DNA of 64,000 nt from Halorubrum sp. PV6 (GCF_003990725.2 NZ_CP030064.1:558001-622000), one strand, 5' to 3'. Positions 1-9,260 are shown, numbered from the stretch's first letter. The notes: a model not told the origin generated them from the sequence alone. A program made the numbers and translations.

Positions 1-100
1 CCACGTCGAGGGCCGCCGCCTCGGTCTCCGCTTCGAGTTCGGTCGCGGCGTCGCTTTCCTCGGTCGTCTCGGTCTCGGTCTCGGTCTTGTCGTTGGCCAT
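1..100 (-). CDS. N-terminus of an acidic protein divergent from bacteriorhodopsin (partial, possibly brp/blh-like)
   Basis: Only the first 33 codons lie in the window; the ATG is at 100 on the minus strand. The visible part is a Thr/Glu-rich acidic tail beginning MANDKTETETETTEE, with no domain. The gene is divergent from bacteriorhodopsin. A decamer upstream of its start (152-143 on the minus strand) is identical to one upstream of bacteriorhodopsin, which suggests shared control. A retinal-synthesis gene (brp/blh) or another opsin-linked gene is plausible from context only. The sequence itself does not show the function. Confidence 0.6.
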   Translation of the reverse strand, partial: MANDKTETETETTEESDAATELEAETEAAALDV

Positions 101-142
101 ACAGTCCCTACGGATTCCAGGGTGGTTTGCTTTCGGGTCACT

Positions 143-152
143 AGTAAGGTAT
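143..152 (-). promoter_or_regulatory. Candidate rhodopsin upstream activating element, copy 1
   Basis: Read on the minus strand this is ATACCTTACT, starting 52 bases before the ATG at 100. It is the exact reverse complement of the decamer at 282-291 and shares ACCTTACT with the palindrome before halorhodopsin. In Halobacterium the Bat regulator acts through an element just upstream of the bop TATA box; assigning this motif that role is inference. Confidence 0.5.
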
Positions 153-281
153 GTGCCCGCACCCTAACGAGCGATCGGTCGGCAAGAAGGCTCGTACTGG
201 CCGATCGATGGCAGATCCTGCGACCCGGGAGCCCCTCTGGCGGTCGGTGAGTGCGGCCCCCCGACGACGAATCGGCGGCGG

Positions 282-291
282 ATACCTTACT
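282..291 (+). promoter_or_regulatory. Candidate rhodopsin upstream activating element, copy 2 (bacteriorhodopsin promoter)
   Basis: ATACCTTACT starts 58 bases before the bacteriorhodopsin ATG at 340 and about 30 bases upstream of the TATA-like TTCAATAG. The halorhodopsin element has the same 58-base spacing to its ATG. The position matches where the Bat-responsive element lies in characterised bop promoters. Confidence 0.55.
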
Positions 292-312
292 ATGCTGTGT
301 CGAAGTTGATGA

Positions 313-320
313 TTCAATAG
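313..320 (+). promoter_or_regulatory. Bacteriorhodopsin TATA-like box
   Basis: TTCAATAG lies about 24 bases upstream of the ATG at 340, the spacing expected for a leaderless or nearly leaderless haloarchaeal transcript. It is a weak match to the TATA consensus, as is usual for bop promoters that need an activator. Confidence 0.45.
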
Positions 321-339
321 TCCATACGATAAGGTGCGC

Positions 340-1116
340 ATGGATCCGACAGTACTACAGGCTGGGTTCGACCTCCTCAACGACGGTCGACCCGAAACGT
401 TGTGGCTAGGCATCGGGACGCTACTTATGCTCATCGGGACCTTCTACTTCATCGCCAAAGGGTGGGGCGTCACCGACAAAGAGGCCCGTGAGTATTACGC
501 GATCACAATCCTCGTGCCGGGCATCGCGTCGGCCGCGTACCTGTCGATGTTCTTCGGTATCGGGCTCTCAGAGGTCGAAGTCGTCGGCCGCGGAACGCTC
601 GATATCTACTACGCACGATACGCTGACTGGCTGTTCACCACGCCGCTGCTCCTGCTCGACCTCGCGCTCCTCGCGAAGGTCGACCGGGTCACCACCGGCA
701 CGCTCATCGGCGTCGACGCGCTGATGATCGTCACCGGCCTCATCGGTGCCCTGTCGCAGACGATGCTGGCGCGGTACACCTGGTGGCTGTTCAGCACCAT
801 CGCGTTCATCTTCGTGCTGTACTACCTCCTCACGAGCCTCCGCAGCGCGGCGAAACAACGCTCCAAAGAGGTGCAGACCACGTTCAACACGCTCACCGTG
901 TTGGTCGCGGTCCTCTGGACGGCGTACCCCATCCTGTGGATCATCGGGACTGAGGGCGCGGGCGTCGTCGGCCTCGGCGTCGAGACGCTCGGCTTCATGG
1001 TCCTCGACGTGACTGCGAAGGTCGGATTCGGCTTCATCCTCCTCCGCAGCCGTGCCATCCTCGGCGACACCGACGCGCCGGAACCGTCTGCCGCCGAGCC
1101 GTCGGCCGCCGACTAA
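340..1116 (+). CDS. bop: Bacteriorhodopsin (archaerhodopsin-type light-driven proton pump)
   Basis: A 258-residue seven-helix retinal protein that exports protons on light absorption. The proton acceptor Asp96 in RYADW (bacteriorhodopsin D85), the donor Asp107 in TPLLLLD (D96), Arg93 (R82) and the retinal Schiff-base Lys227 in DVTAKVGFG are all present, as are two glutamates of the release group (E205, E215). The N-terminus, beginning [13 protein letters not shown], and the C-terminal EPSA repeats match Halorubrum archaerhodopsins. The ATG at 340 is preferred over an in-frame GTG at 334 because it matches the family N-terminus and gives a leaderless start. A small membrane protein follows after 66 bases. 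Confidence 0.97.
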   Translation: MDPTVLQAGFDLLNDGRPETLWLGIGTLLMLIGTFYFIAKGWGVTDKEAREYYAITILVPGIASAAYLSMFFGIGLSEVEVVGRGTLDIYYARYADWLFTTPLLLLDLALLAKVDRVTTGTLIGVDALMIVTGLIGALSQTMLARYTWWLFSTIAFIFVLYYLLTSLRSAAKQRSKEVQTTFNTLTVLVAVLWTAYPILWIIGTEGAGVVGLGVETLGFMVLDVTAKVGFGFILLRSRAILGDTDAPEPSAAEPSAAD

Positions 1117-1182
1117 GGGATCCCTCCCTCCCTCGCACCGACTACTCGAACTGCGATCACCGTTTTCCGACGTTTCCAACAC

Positions 1183-1407
1183 ATGTCCGACGACGCAAAC
1201 GAAACCGTTGCCGTACTGAACACGGGCTCCGTCGTCGGGATCGTCGTCTGCTTCGTACTCGCGGCAGCCGCGCTGTTCGCGCTGCCGACGCTGCAGCGCT
1301 ACGGTGTCGGCTTCACCGTCGCGTTCTGGTCCGTCTCCGCCGTCGAACTGTTCACGGCCCTCGGGATCATCTACTTCATCCTCAACTTACACGAGGAACG
1401 CGGGTAG
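1183..1407 (+). CDS. Small two-helix membrane protein downstream of bacteriorhodopsin
   Basis: A 74-residue protein with a short polar N-terminus and two hydrophobic segments at about residues 15-37 and 42-66, ending in a charged tail (NLHEERG). The second segment carries aromatic and acidic residues (FWSVSAVELF). It lies 66 bases after bacteriorhodopsin on the same strand, so co-transcription or a linked role such as assembly, stability or retinal handling is possible. I recognise no family and see no catalytic motif. The function is unknown. Confidence 0.7.
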   Translation: MSDDANETVAVLNTGSVVGIVVCFVLAAAALFALPTLQRYGVGFTVAFWSVSAVELFTALGIIYFILNLHEERG

Positions 1408-1533
1408 TTCGGTCCCGAGCCGCCGGCGGCGATCACGAGACGCAGCCGACTCTCCCGGCGCGTTCGCCACGCAAACCCCGACACCGCTCTCAGTCACAGC
1501 CGCCTTTGTGTCCCACCGACCGCGACGTCGACG

Positions 1534-3591
1534 TCACTCCCGCGGCGGCCTCGCCTCCTCGCGCGCGGCCACCGACGGCGTGGTCTCGGCGAGGGCGCGT
1601 TCGAAGTGATCGGCGCTCACGGCGATGTCGTCGCTCGCGGCCGCGCTCCCGTCGACTATCGTCTCCTCTATCGCGAGCATCGCGGCCTCCCGGACCAAGG
1701 CGGCGATGTCGCCGCCGCTGTACCCCTCGGTCCGCGCGGCCAGCGCGCCGAGGTTGACCCCGGCGGCCGTCGGGGTGTTCCGGGTGTGGATCGCGAGGAT
1801 CTCCCGACGCGCCGCCTCGTCGGGCAGCGGGGTTTCGACGGCCTTCTCGATCCGGCCTGGCCGCAACAGGGCGCTGTCGATGGAGTCCGGCCGGTTCGTC
1901 GCGGCGACGACGACCACGTTCGTCAGCGGTTCGAGCCCGTCGAGTTCCGTCAGCAACTGCGAGACCACGCGCTCGCCGGCGCCGGTATCGTCGCCGCGTC
2001 GCTTCGGCGAGATGGCGTCGACCTCGTCGAAGAAGACGACCGCCGGCGCGTTCTCCCTGGCCGTCGCGAACAGGTCCCGGACCGCCTGCTCGCTCGCTCC
2101 GACGTAACGGTTCAGCAGCTCCGGGCCGTTCACTGAGATGAAGTTGGCGTCGCTGAGGCTGGCGGCCGCCCGCGCGAGCAGCGTCTTCCCGGTGCCGGGA
2201 GGCCCGTACAAAAGCACGCCGGAGGGCGGGTCGATGCCGGCGCGCTCGAAGCGGTCGGCGTACTCCAGGGGCCAGTACACCGCCCGAACGATCTCGCGTT
2301 TCGCGGCCGCCAACCCGCCGACCCCGTCCCACGACACCGACGGGAACTCGACGGCGACGTCTCGCAGGCCGCCGGGGTCGATCGACTCCATCGACCGGTC
2401 GAGGTCGGCCTGCCGAACCGCCAGCCGCCCCTCGCGCCGGACGGCGCGCTCCAAGGCGGCGTCGACGAGGACCCCGATGTCGGCGAGCACGAACCCGTTG
2501 ATGCGGGTCGCGGTCTCCGCGAAGTCGACGTCCATCGCGAGGGGGACGTTCCGCGTCGCGCGTTCGAGCGCCGTCTGGCGGTCCTCGACGCTCAGCGGCG
2601 CGAGGTCGACCTCGCGGTCGAACCGCCCGCCCCGCCGGAGCGCCTCGGGGACGCGCTCGGCGTCGGTCGTCACGCCGACCACGACCGTCCCGTCCGTGGC
2701 CCGCAGATCGTCCAGAGTCTTCCTGAAGCGGTCGCCGAGCGCCCCGCTGCCGTCCTCGCCGAGCACTTCGAGGTCGTCGAGCAGGACCACCGCTCGGTCG
2801 GCGTCCTCGGCCGCCCCGACGACCCGGTTGAGCCGTCGCTCGCGGTCACCAGGACTCTCGCCGCGCAGCTGTGCGGCGGAGACCGTCACCAGGCTCGCGT
2901 CGACCGCGGCCGCGACCGACTCGACGAGCGTCGTCTTCCCCGCGCCGCGCGGCCCGCGGAGGAGCAGGCCGAGCGTCGTCGGTCGCCCGGCCGCGGCGAA
3001 CGCCTCCCGGCCGTCGAGCCGCGTCGATGCCGCCTCGCGCAACTCCCGGAACGTCGCCGCCGGCACGGGGTCGTCCCCGTCTCCGGTCGGCTCGCTCACG
3101 ACATCGTCCGTCCTCTCGGTCACGATGTCGATGTCGGTCTCCGCGCCGACGACTCCCGGCGACGACGGCAGCACGTCCTCGACGACGAACGTCAGCGACA
3201 GCGCGCCGCCGAGCAGCGTGGCGCCCACCTCGTCGCCGGCGGAGACGGCCGTCCCGTCGAGGCGCCGCTTGAGGGCCGCCGCCGCGCGAGTGAGCTCCAT
3301 CGTCTCGTCGAGGCGGAGCGTGACCGTCGCCGCCGGCGGGGCGTCGACCGGCTCGACCGTGACCGTCTCGCCGATGTCGGCGGCCGCGTTCCGGCGTAGC
3401 GGTTCGGAGAGACAGGCGCCGCCGGCGTCGGCGTCGACCCGCGAGACGACCGCGGCCGTCGTTCGACCGCCGCGAACGGCGACGGTCCCGCCGGGCTCGA
3501 CGCCGAGCTCCGTCAGCACCGACGGGGTGAGACCGACGCGGCGGTCCCCGGTCGACGCGTGGCCGTCGACGACGGGGAGCCGGACGCTCAT
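1534..3591 (-). CDS. CDC48/VAT-like double AAA+ ATPase
   Basis: A 685-residue protein with a VAT/CDC48-type N-domain (about residues 1-190: [31 protein letters not shown]) followed by two AAA+ modules. D2 is canonical, with Walker A GPPGTGKT, Walker B FFDEVDAI, and the sensor and Arg-finger region [10 protein letters not shown]1 is unusual: its Walker A is GPRGAGKT and its Walker B LLDDLEVL. The role would be ATP-driven unfolding of proteins, possibly for the proteasome whose beta subunit is also in this window. The start at MSVRL (3591) is chosen; MPRM at 3600 is possible. It is probably a paralogue of the main haloarchaeal CDC48 rather than the primary copy. Confidence 0.88.
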   Translation of the reverse strand: MSVRLPVVDGHASTGDRRVGLTPSVLTELGVEPGGTVAVRGGRTTAAVVSRVDADAGGACLSEPLRRNAAADIGETVTVEPVDAPPAATVTLRLDETMELTRAAAALKRRLDGTAVSAGDEVGATLLGGALSLTFVVEDVLPSSPGVVGAETDIDIVTERTDDVVSEPTGDGDDPVPAATFRELREAASTRLDGREAFAAAGRPTTLGLLLRGPRGAGKTTLVESVAAAVDASLVTVSAAQLRGESPGDRERRLNRVVGAAEDADRAVVLLDDLEVLGEDGSGALGDRFRKTLDDLRATDGTVVVGVTTDAERVPEALRRGGRFDREVDLAPLSVEDRQTALERATRNVPLAMDVDFAETATRINGFVLADIGVLVDAALERAVRREGRLAVRQADLDRSMESIDPGGLRDVAVEFPSVSWDGVGGLAAAKREIVRAVYWPLEYADRFERAGIDPPSGVLLYGPPGTGKTLLARAAASLSDANFISVNGPELLNRYVGASEQAVRDLFATARENAPAVVFFDEVDAISPKRRGDDTGAGERVVSQLLTELDGLEPLTNVVVVAATNRPDSIDSALLRPGRIEKAVETPLPDEAARREILAIHTRNTPTAAGVNLGALAARTEGYSGGDIAALVREAAMLAIEETIVDGSAAASDDIAVSADHFERALAETTPSVAAREEARPPRE

Positions 3592-3732
3592 GCGCGGCAT
3601 GGTCGGGTAACTGCCTCGCCGGCGACGGTCGTGCGATCCATACCGATCGGTAGGGGCGGATCGCACATAGAAGCCACGACGATTCCGACGCGAGGGCGTC
3701 CGGGGGGATCCGGACGCGACCGGGGGCCGGCG

Positions 3733-4146
3733 TTACGCCGACTCCTCGACGACCTCGCCGACCGCGAAGTTGGACTTGACCTCCGTCACTTCGATCTTCA
3801 CGCGCTCGCCGACCTCGGTGTCGGGGACGATGATCACGTACCCCCGCTCGACGCGGGCGATCCCGTCGCCCTGTTTCCCGAGGTCTTCGATCTCGACGTA
3901 GCGCATCTCGCCGGGTTCGACGGGCGGCTGCGGGCCGTCGTCGGCGCGGGACGCCGAGGTGTCGACGGCGGCCTCCGTTCCCTCGCCGTCGGGCTCGCCG
4001 CGTTCGATCAGCGCGACCCGGTACGTTTCGCCCGGCTCCACCGATCCGGTCTCGATCTCGCGTCGCGGGACCGTCACGACGTACTCGTCGTCTTCCTCAC
4101 GAACGTCGGCGCTGAACAGACAAAGGAGCTTCTCTGAGATCTCCAT
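3733..4146 (-). CDS. TRAM domain RNA-binding protein
   Basis: A 137-residue protein with an N-terminal segment MEISEKLLCLFSADV, a Pro/acidic linker, and a C-terminal TRAM beta-barrel (about residues 78-135) containing DLGKQGDGIARVERGYVIIV and the ending VGEVVEE. Small haloarchaeal TRAM proteins are thought to bind structured RNA and have been proposed to act as RNA chaperones. The ATG at 4146 is preferred over ATGs at 4158 and 4161 because family members start MEISEKLL. It is divergent from the aldolase gene that follows. Confidence 0.88.
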   Translation of the reverse strand: MEISEKLLCLFSADVREEDDEYVVTVPRREIETGSVEPGETYRVALIERGEPDGEGTEAAVDTSASRADDGPQPPVEPGEMRYVEIEDLGKQGDGIARVERGYVIIVPDTEVGERVKIEVTEVKSNFAVGEVVEESA

Positions 4147-4338
4147 AGTAGACTCCATCATATTATGGCGACGAACCAGTATAGTTGTACCGTTGGCGTC
4201 GGTGCGGCCGCGACCTGCCAGCCGCCGATTCGCGCCCGAACTGACGGGCGCGTCCCTCTCGCGTTCGGCTCTCTTGCGGGGCGCCCTGCCGTCTGCGTGG
4301 GGAGAAAGCCCTTCTCCGTGGCCGTCGAACCCGGCCAC

Positions 4339-5244
4339 GTGACCCCACCCGAGTTCCGACACGCCGCCGTCTCGCCCCCGATCGTGACCCCGTTCGACGC
4401 CGACGGCGACGTCGACACCGACGCGCTCGCGAGCCACGTCTCGACGCTCGTCGACGCCGGGCTCGACGGGATGGTCCCCTGCGGAACGACCGGCGAGTTC
4501 GCCAGCCTCACAGACGCCGAGCGCCGGGCGGTCGTGGAGGCGACGGTCGAGGCGGTCGGCGGCGACGTGCCGGTGATCGCGGGCGCCGCGGATACGACGG
4601 TCTCGGGCGTGTTAGACCGGCTCCGAGCCGCCGACGCGGCCGGTGCCGACGCCGGGTTGGTCACGCTCCCGTACTATCACGGCTCGACGTCGCCGGCCGG
4701 ACAGCGGGCCTTCTTGGAAGCGGTCGCCGACGACGCGCCCCTCCCGTTCCTCCTCTACGACATCCCGATGACGGTCGGCGAGCCCATCGACACCGAGGTC
4801 CTCGCCGCCGTGGCGGAGCGCGAGTCGATCGTCGGGCTGAAAGACACGAGCGGCGACCTCTCGGCGGTCGACGCTGCGGTCGACCGGACGCCGGACGACT
4901 TCACCGTCTTCCAGGGCGTCGACGCGCTGTTGTATCCGAGCGCGTCGCTCGGCGTCGACGGCGGAATTCACGCGCTCTCGCAGGTGATCCCGGAGGCGTT
5001 CGTCGCGCTCGGCGAGGCGCTGCGGGCCGGCGACGAGGACCGCGCGCTAACGCTCCACCGCCGGGCGATAACCCCCCTCTTCGAGCGCTGTGCGGACCAC
5101 GGGTTCGCGCCCGCGACGAAAGTCGCCGCCGCACACCGCGGGTTCGTGCCGCACCCCCGCGTCCGCCCGCCGCTCACGCTCCCGGACGAGTCGGCGAGCG
5201 AGGCGATCGCCGCCGACGTGGACGCGGCGCTCGACGCCGTTTAA
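4339..5244 (+). CDS. DapA/KDG-aldolase family class I aldolase
   Basis: A 301-residue TIM-barrel protein of the dihydrodipicolinate synthase / N-acetylneuraminate lyase / 2-keto-3-deoxygluconate aldolase superfamily. It has the GTTGEFASLT pyruvate-binding loop, the catalytic Tyr in LLYDIP and the Schiff-base Lys in GLKDTSG. The motifs resemble haloarchaeal 2-keto-3-deoxy-sugar aldolases about as much as lysine-pathway DapA, so the substrate is not assigned. The GTG at 4339 (VTPPEF) starts close to the family N-terminus; another GTG is at 4318. No sugar or lysine operon partners are adjacent. Confidence 0.85.
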   Translation: MTPPEFRHAAVSPPIVTPFDADGDVDTDALASHVSTLVDAGLDGMVPCGTTGEFASLTDAERRAVVEATVEAVGGDVPVIAGAADTTVSGVLDRLRAADAAGADAGLVTLPYYHGSTSPAGQRAFLEAVADDAPLPFLLYDIPMTVGEPIDTEVLAAVAERESIVGLKDTSGDLSAVDAAVDRTPDDFTVFQGVDALLYPSASLGVDGGIHALSQVIPEAFVALGEALRAGDEDRALTLHRRAITPLFERCADHGFAPATKVAAAHRGFVPHPRVRPPLTLPDESASEAIAADVDAALDAV

Positions 5245-5275
5245 AAGGATCTCCGTCCGGCGGTCCGCTCTCCTC

Positions 5276-6037
5276 TCAGTCGCCGTCGACCGGCGTCCCG
5301 TCGACCTCTTTCGGGCCCTCGGAGTCGAAGACGACGGCGTCGCCCGCGGCCCGGTCGGCGGCGGCCGGGTCGTAGCCGTCGCGGACACCGATCGCCTCCT
5401 CCAGTTCGCGGACCGCGCGCTCCTTTAGCGCGGCCGCCAGCGCCTCGGCGTCCTCGCGCGAGATGTCGCGGCCGAGCCCCTCGCACTCGTGGGCGCGGAC
5501 GGCGCCCGACTCGTCGACCGCCTCGCCCATCGGCTGGCTCGTCCCGTCGAGCGCGACGCTGAACGGGTAGGTCTGACAGATGAGCGGCCGCGAGTCGTGG
5601 ACTGCGCAGGCGCCCCGCCCGTCCGTCTCCTCATAAAAGGTGCAGTCGCCGCAGTCGTCGGTCGCGAGCGCCCACTCGAACGTCTCGCCGGCCGGCTCGC
5701 CGTCGTCGCCCTCGGAGAGGCCGAATGGCATTGGGCGGGCGACATCGCGCCAGTCGTACGCCTCGCCGAATCGGTCTTCGGCGGCGTCGGCCACCTCGCG
5801 GACCTCTCCGGGGAAGACGGTGGCCGTGTGGGGTTCGCGGTCGGTCTCGTGACACCCGGACGCGTCCTCGTCGCTGGACCCCGCTCCCGCCGGCGCGCCG
5901 CCGGGCTCGTCCGGGGCGTAGCCGGTACAGCAGCCGCCACAGCGCGTACACTCGAAGCCGATCGACTCGATGGCGTCGGCGAGCTCGGCGGCGTCGAGGT
6001 CGCGGGCGCGGTCGAGGTCGGTTTCGAGCGAGTTCAT
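5276..6037 (-). CDS. YkgJ-type cysteine cluster protein
   Basis: A 253-residue cytosolic protein with the zinc/iron-chelating cysteine cluster: CTRCGGCC near residue 30, then CGDCTFY, GACAVHDSRPLICQTYPF and a late Cys in HECEGLG. The order matches the YkgJ family, whose members bind a metal or Fe-S cluster and whose biochemical role is poorly known. Family members are usually shorter; the extra length here comes from an acidic insert after the first cluster and an acidic C-terminal tail. The gene is convergent with the upstream aldolase. Confidence 0.85.
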   Translation of the reverse strand: MNSLETDLDRARDLDAAELADAIESIGFECTRCGGCCTGYAPDEPGGAPAGAGSSDEDASGCHETDREPHTATVFPGEVREVADAAEDRFGEAYDWRDVARPMPFGLSEGDDGEPAGETFEWALATDDCGDCTFYEETDGRGACAVHDSRPLICQTYPFSVALDGTSQPMGEAVDESGAVRAHECEGLGRDISREDAEALAAALKERAVRELEEAIGVRDGYDPAAADRAAGDAVVFDSEGPKEVDGTPVDGD

Positions 6038-6162
6038 GGGCTGCGTTGCGTCGCGACGGTCATAACCCCTCTCTTCGATCGCCCGGCGCCTCCCGAGAAG
6101 ATAGAGCGGTATATAGGGCTCTTACCAAGAGCCATGTCCGGTCCCTCGCGAGTGGCACACGT

Positions 6163-7227
6163 ATGGCTGCGGAACAACACACTCCCTTCCCGCCGGAGTA
6201 CGACGCGCTCTCTCTGGCGATCGCGATGTACGACGCCGAGGACGCGAGGATCGAGCGAACGAACGGCCGGTTCGAGTCGCTGTTCGGCTACGCGGCGGAG
6301 GAGCTCCGAACGCTGTCGCCGGGTCGGTACACCGCCAACACGTATCGGTTCTCGGAGGCGGACTTCGCCGAGCGGCTCCGCGACGCGGCGGGCGGGGACC
6401 CACAGCAGTTCCCGTGGCGCATCAAGCGCGCGGACGGCGAGCTAACCTGGGTCCGCGTGTCGCTCTCGGCGTGGGACGGCGGGCGGGACGCGCACGTCCT
6501 CGCCGAGGTCCGCGACATCACCGACCACTACGCGGCGAGCCGGCGGGAGACGCTGTTCTGGCGCGTGCTCCGGCACAACCTCCGCAACGAGGCGAACAAG
6601 CTCGTCGGCTACGCCGAAGCGGTCATGCGCGAGACCGACCGCGACGGCCTCCGCGAGGCAGGAAAGAAGGCGCGCGCGACCGCCCTGGACCTCGGCACCA
6701 TCGCGACCTCGGTCAAGGAGATCCAGCAGGCCGCCGCACAGTCCGAAACGCACCGGCCGCCCCGGCCGGCGGCCGACGCCGTTCGAGACGTTATCGCCGT
6801 TCTCGAAGCCTCCTACCCCGACGCCACGTTCCTCCTCGAAGAGCGGCGGCCGATGTGGATACGCGTCGACGCCGCGTTCGACCACGCGCTCCGTCACGCG
6901 CTCGAAAACGCCGTCTGTCACGCCGACGAGTCCGACCCCACGGTCGAGGTGACGGTCGGCCCGTCTCCGAACACCGGTCGCGTCGAGATCCGCGTCTCCG
7001 ACACGAACCCGTACATCCCGCAGGTCGAGGTCGACGCGCTCGACACCGTCTCCGAGCTGACGACCACGCGTCACGGCACCGGCGTCGGCCTGTTCGTGAT
7101 GCAGTGGTGTATCGAGTCGCTCGGCGGGGAGCTGACCTTCGAGCGGCGCGAACCGCGGGGGAACCGCGTTCGGTTCTACCTCCCGCCGCAGCGGCGGCCG
7201 GGGGACCCGCCCTCGTCCGGGTCGTAG
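6163..7227 (+). CDS. PAS domain sensor histidine kinase
   Basis: A 354-residue soluble kinase with one PAS domain (about residues 15-125: GRFESLFGYAAEEL, ADGELTWVRVSLSA, VRDITDH), a dimerisation and phosphoacceptor region with the His in LRHNLRNEANK, and a HATPase domain (N-box HALENAVCHADE, G-box HGTGVGLFVMQWC). There is no membrane segment, so the signal is intracellular. No response regulator gene is adjacent, as is common for haloarchaeal orphan kinases. The ATG at 6163 gives an N-terminus directly before PAS; upstream frame is open but compositionally unlike protein. Confidence 0.92.
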   Translation: MAAEQHTPFPPEYDALSLAIAMYDAEDARIERTNGRFESLFGYAAEELRTLSPGRYTANTYRFSEADFAERLRDAAGGDPQQFPWRIKRADGELTWVRVSLSAWDGGRDAHVLAEVRDITDHYAASRRETLFWRVLRHNLRNEANKLVGYAEAVMRETDRDGLREAGKKARATALDLGTIATSVKEIQQAAAQSETHRPPRPAADAVRDVIAVLEASYPDATFLLEERRPMWIRVDAAFDHALRHALENAVCHADESDPTVEVTVGPSPNTGRVEIRVSDTNPYIPQVEVDALDTVSELTTTRHGTGVGLFVMQWCIESLGGELTFERREPRGNRVRFYLPPQRRPGDPPSSGS

Positions 7228-7293
7228 CGCGCGATCCGCCACGGACGCGCTCGCGCCGAAGGAGCAAAGTGCGAACGGGCCCATCGATCGGGC

Positions 7294-7740
7294 GTGAAGA
7301 AGTACGAACGGAAGGGGCTCCTCGAACGGGTGAACCGCGAGGCCGCGACCGTGGGCGCGGACATCCCCGAGGAGATCGAGGTCCAGGGGGAGTCGATCGA
7401 CCTCCGGTCGTTCGTCTTCGAGATCAAGCGGCGCGACACGATTCCGCCCGGCGAGCGCGACCGCGTCGAACAGGCGAAACGAAACCTCCGCCGAGAGCGC
7501 TTAGCGCGGCTCGAACCCATCGAAGAGAACGAGGTGAGCTACGAGGAGGGCGAGGCGCTCGCGGCGTCAATAATCGGGATCGACCGCGCGCTTGAGGCGT
7601 TAGAGGGGCTCGACGCGGCCGACCCCGAGACCGAAGCGAAGCGACAGGAGGCCGCCGACCGCAAGCGCTGGATGAGCTTCTTAAAAAAGGCGCTCGGCCG
7701 CGACGACGCCGGCGGGGCGAGCGGACGCACGCGCTTTTAA
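7294..7740 (+). CDS. DUF5788 family protein
   Basis: A 148-residue charged, mostly helical protein that starts at GTG 7294 (MKKYERKGLLERVNREAATVG). It contains conserved-looking blocks (IEVQGESIDLRSFVFEIKRR, IGIDRALEALEGL) and ends in a Lys-rich helix (KRWMSFLKKALG). I recall this haloarchaeal family as DUF5788; its function is unknown. It follows the histidine kinase by 66 bases on the same strand. There is no membrane segment or metal site. Confidence 0.8.
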   Translation: MKKYERKGLLERVNREAATVGADIPEEIEVQGESIDLRSFVFEIKRRDTIPPGERDRVEQAKRNLRRERLARLEPIEENEVSYEEGEALAASIIGIDRALEALEGLDAADPETEAKRQEAADRKRWMSFLKKALGRDDAGGASGRTRF

Positions 7741-7770
7741 GTAGGACCGACGAGCCGTCAGGTCTCGGTC

Positions 7771-8241
7771 TCAGTTCCCGGTAAAATCGATCCGCGAGTC
7801 GCCGCTGTCGCCGTCGCGGTTCGCGTGGCCGCGCCGGACGAACTCGTAGGCGTCGTCCGCGAGGTACACGTCGTCGCCGTCGACGGCGACGTCGACGCCC
7901 TCCAACACGGCGCCCTCGCACGGACCGAAGTTGCAGTAGCCGCCGTCGGCCTCGAAGGTGGCGCCGTGCTTCTGACAGAACACCTCGCCGTTCCGGACGA
8001 ACGCCCCGTCGTCCTTGTCGAGGCGCACGTCGGTCCAGTGCTGACAGTAGTTGCGGAACGCGCGCACCTCGCCGGCCGCCCGCGTGAGAATCGCCTCCGC
8101 CTCCGGGGTGCCGTCCTCGGCTTCGCCAACGTCGCCTTCGCCCTCGTCGACGTCGTCCGCGTCGACCGGCCGCAGCGTCACGAGCAGCGTGCTGTCCTCC
8201 GGAACCTCCTCGACCGCGGCGATTCTGCGGTCCGCGTCCAT
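7771..8241 (-). CDS. Rieske-type [2Fe-2S] domain protein
   Basis: A 156-residue soluble protein. Cluster ligands fit the Rieske pattern: CQHW near residue 87 supplies Cys and His, and CQKHGATF about 23 residues later supplies the second pair. A further GYCNFGPCEG follows, and the surrounding beta-strands are typical of Rieske ferredoxins. It could be an electron carrier for an oxygenase or a redox protein; no partner is adjacent. An acidic insert separates the first strand from the cluster domain. A strong TATA element lies about 30 bases upstream of the ATG at 8241. Confidence 0.85.
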   Translation of the reverse strand: MDADRRIAAVEEVPEDSTLLVTLRPVDADDVDEGEGDVGEAEDGTPEAEAILTRAAGEVRAFRNYCQHWTDVRLDKDDGAFVRNGEVFCQKHGATFEADGGYCNFGPCEGAVLEGVDVAVDGDDVYLADDAYEFVRRGHANRDGDSGDSRIDFTGN

Positions 8242-8291
8242 ACGCAGTTGTGGCCCGCAGCGCGTTTGAAGCTTTTTATAAGTAGTCGTGG

Positions 8292-8915
8292 TTACCCGCG
8301 TTCGGTTTCGGTCTCTCGCTCGACGGTGCCGGCTGTCTCTTCTGTCGTCTCGTCCGCCGCACGCTGTGCGTCTTTCCGCGCCCGGTCCGCGGCGAGTTCC
8401 TTGTCGATGTCGTCTTCGACGTACCCCATCGACTCCACGGTGACGACGTTGCCGCCGCCGGGGTCGACGACCATCACCTCCTCGCCCTCCTCGATGGTCC
8501 CCTCTATCGAGCGCGCCGAGTAGTAGGGGTTGAACCCGCCGCCGGCGAGTTTCACCTCGCCGCCGGCGGTAGTCACGGCCTCGGTGACGGTCCCGGTCTT
8601 CCCTTTTAAGGCGTCGCTGTCGCTCGTCTGTTGTTGGCCCTTCCCGCCGTACAGGTCGAACTCGTGGTAGCCGTAGAACGCCGCCGCGCCGATGACGAGC
8701 GTCAGGAGCGCCATCGCCACGATCAGCCCGGCACCAGCGATGAGCGTCGACAGCAGGAGGCCGCCGAGCCCCGCTCCGATCAGCGCGATGCCGACCACGA
8801 TGAAGTTCGCACCCGGCGCGAGCGCCTCCGCCATCGAGAGCAACAGCCCGGCCGTCAACAGAAGCAGGGGGAGCGTGTCCGGCGAGAGGAGCCCGGACTG
8901 CGCGAGCGCGTTCAT
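8292..8915 (-). CDS. NfeD-like membrane protein
   Basis: A 207-residue protein with three or four hydrophobic helices in the first 85 residues and a C-terminal OB-fold NfeD domain (LKGKTGTVTEAV, GGEVKL, IEEGEEVMVVDPGGGNVVTVE), then a charged helical tail. NfeD proteins usually partner with SPFH/stomatin proteins in membrane quality control or microdomains. The SPFH protein of this window is about 39 kb away at 47953-49086, so the pair is not in one operon here. Confidence 0.85.
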   Translation of the reverse strand: MNALAQSGLLSPDTLPLLLLTAGLLLSMAEALAPGANFIVVGIALIGAGLGGLLLSTLIAGAGLIVAMALLTLVIGAAAFYGYHEFDLYGGKGQQQTSDSDALKGKTGTVTEAVTTAGGEVKLAGGGFNPYYSARSIEGTIEEGEEVMVVDPGGGNVVTVESMGYVEDDIDKELAADRARKDAQRAADETTEETAGTVERETETERG

Positions 8916-8999
8916 GCTCGGAGGTACGGCTGCGTCGGTATAAGTGGTTGTGCGGAACGGCGCCGCGCCGAGCGATCAGCGCACGGAGGAACCGGTCGA

Positions 9000-9260
9000 C
9001 TAGAAGCCGAGGAGGAACACGCCGACGGTGAGCGCGACGCCGAGCGCCACGAAGACGGCGTGTTCGGCGTCTATCGCCCCCGGCTCTATCGGCTCGCTCT
9101 CCGGCGTGTGGGTGTTCTCGGTGACGCCGCCCGGCCCGACCTCGTCGACGGCGAACCGCCACTGACGCTCGTCGTCGGTGTCGTCGTCGGCCTCGACCTC
9201 GTTCGCCCGACTCCGAACGTCGTCACGACCGGTCTCGCCGCGGTCGTCGTCGCTGCTCAT
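9000..9260 (-). CDS. Small acidic protein with a C-terminal membrane anchor
   Basis: An 86-residue protein with about 65 strongly acidic, polar residues, including WRFAVDEVG, and one hydrophobic helix at the C-terminus (VFVALGVALTVGVFLLGF). This looks like a tail-anchored protein with a cytosolic domain. The WRFxVDEVG block is seen in a haloarchaeal family that I recall as DUF7312, but the number is from memory. It lies downstream of pyruvate kinase's promoter-distal end with a 51-base gap. The function is unknown. Confidence 0.72.
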   Translation of the reverse strand: MSSDDDRGETGRDDVRSRANEVEADDDTDDERQWRFAVDEVGPGGVTENTHTPESEPIEPGAIDAEHAVFVALGVALTVGVFLLGF

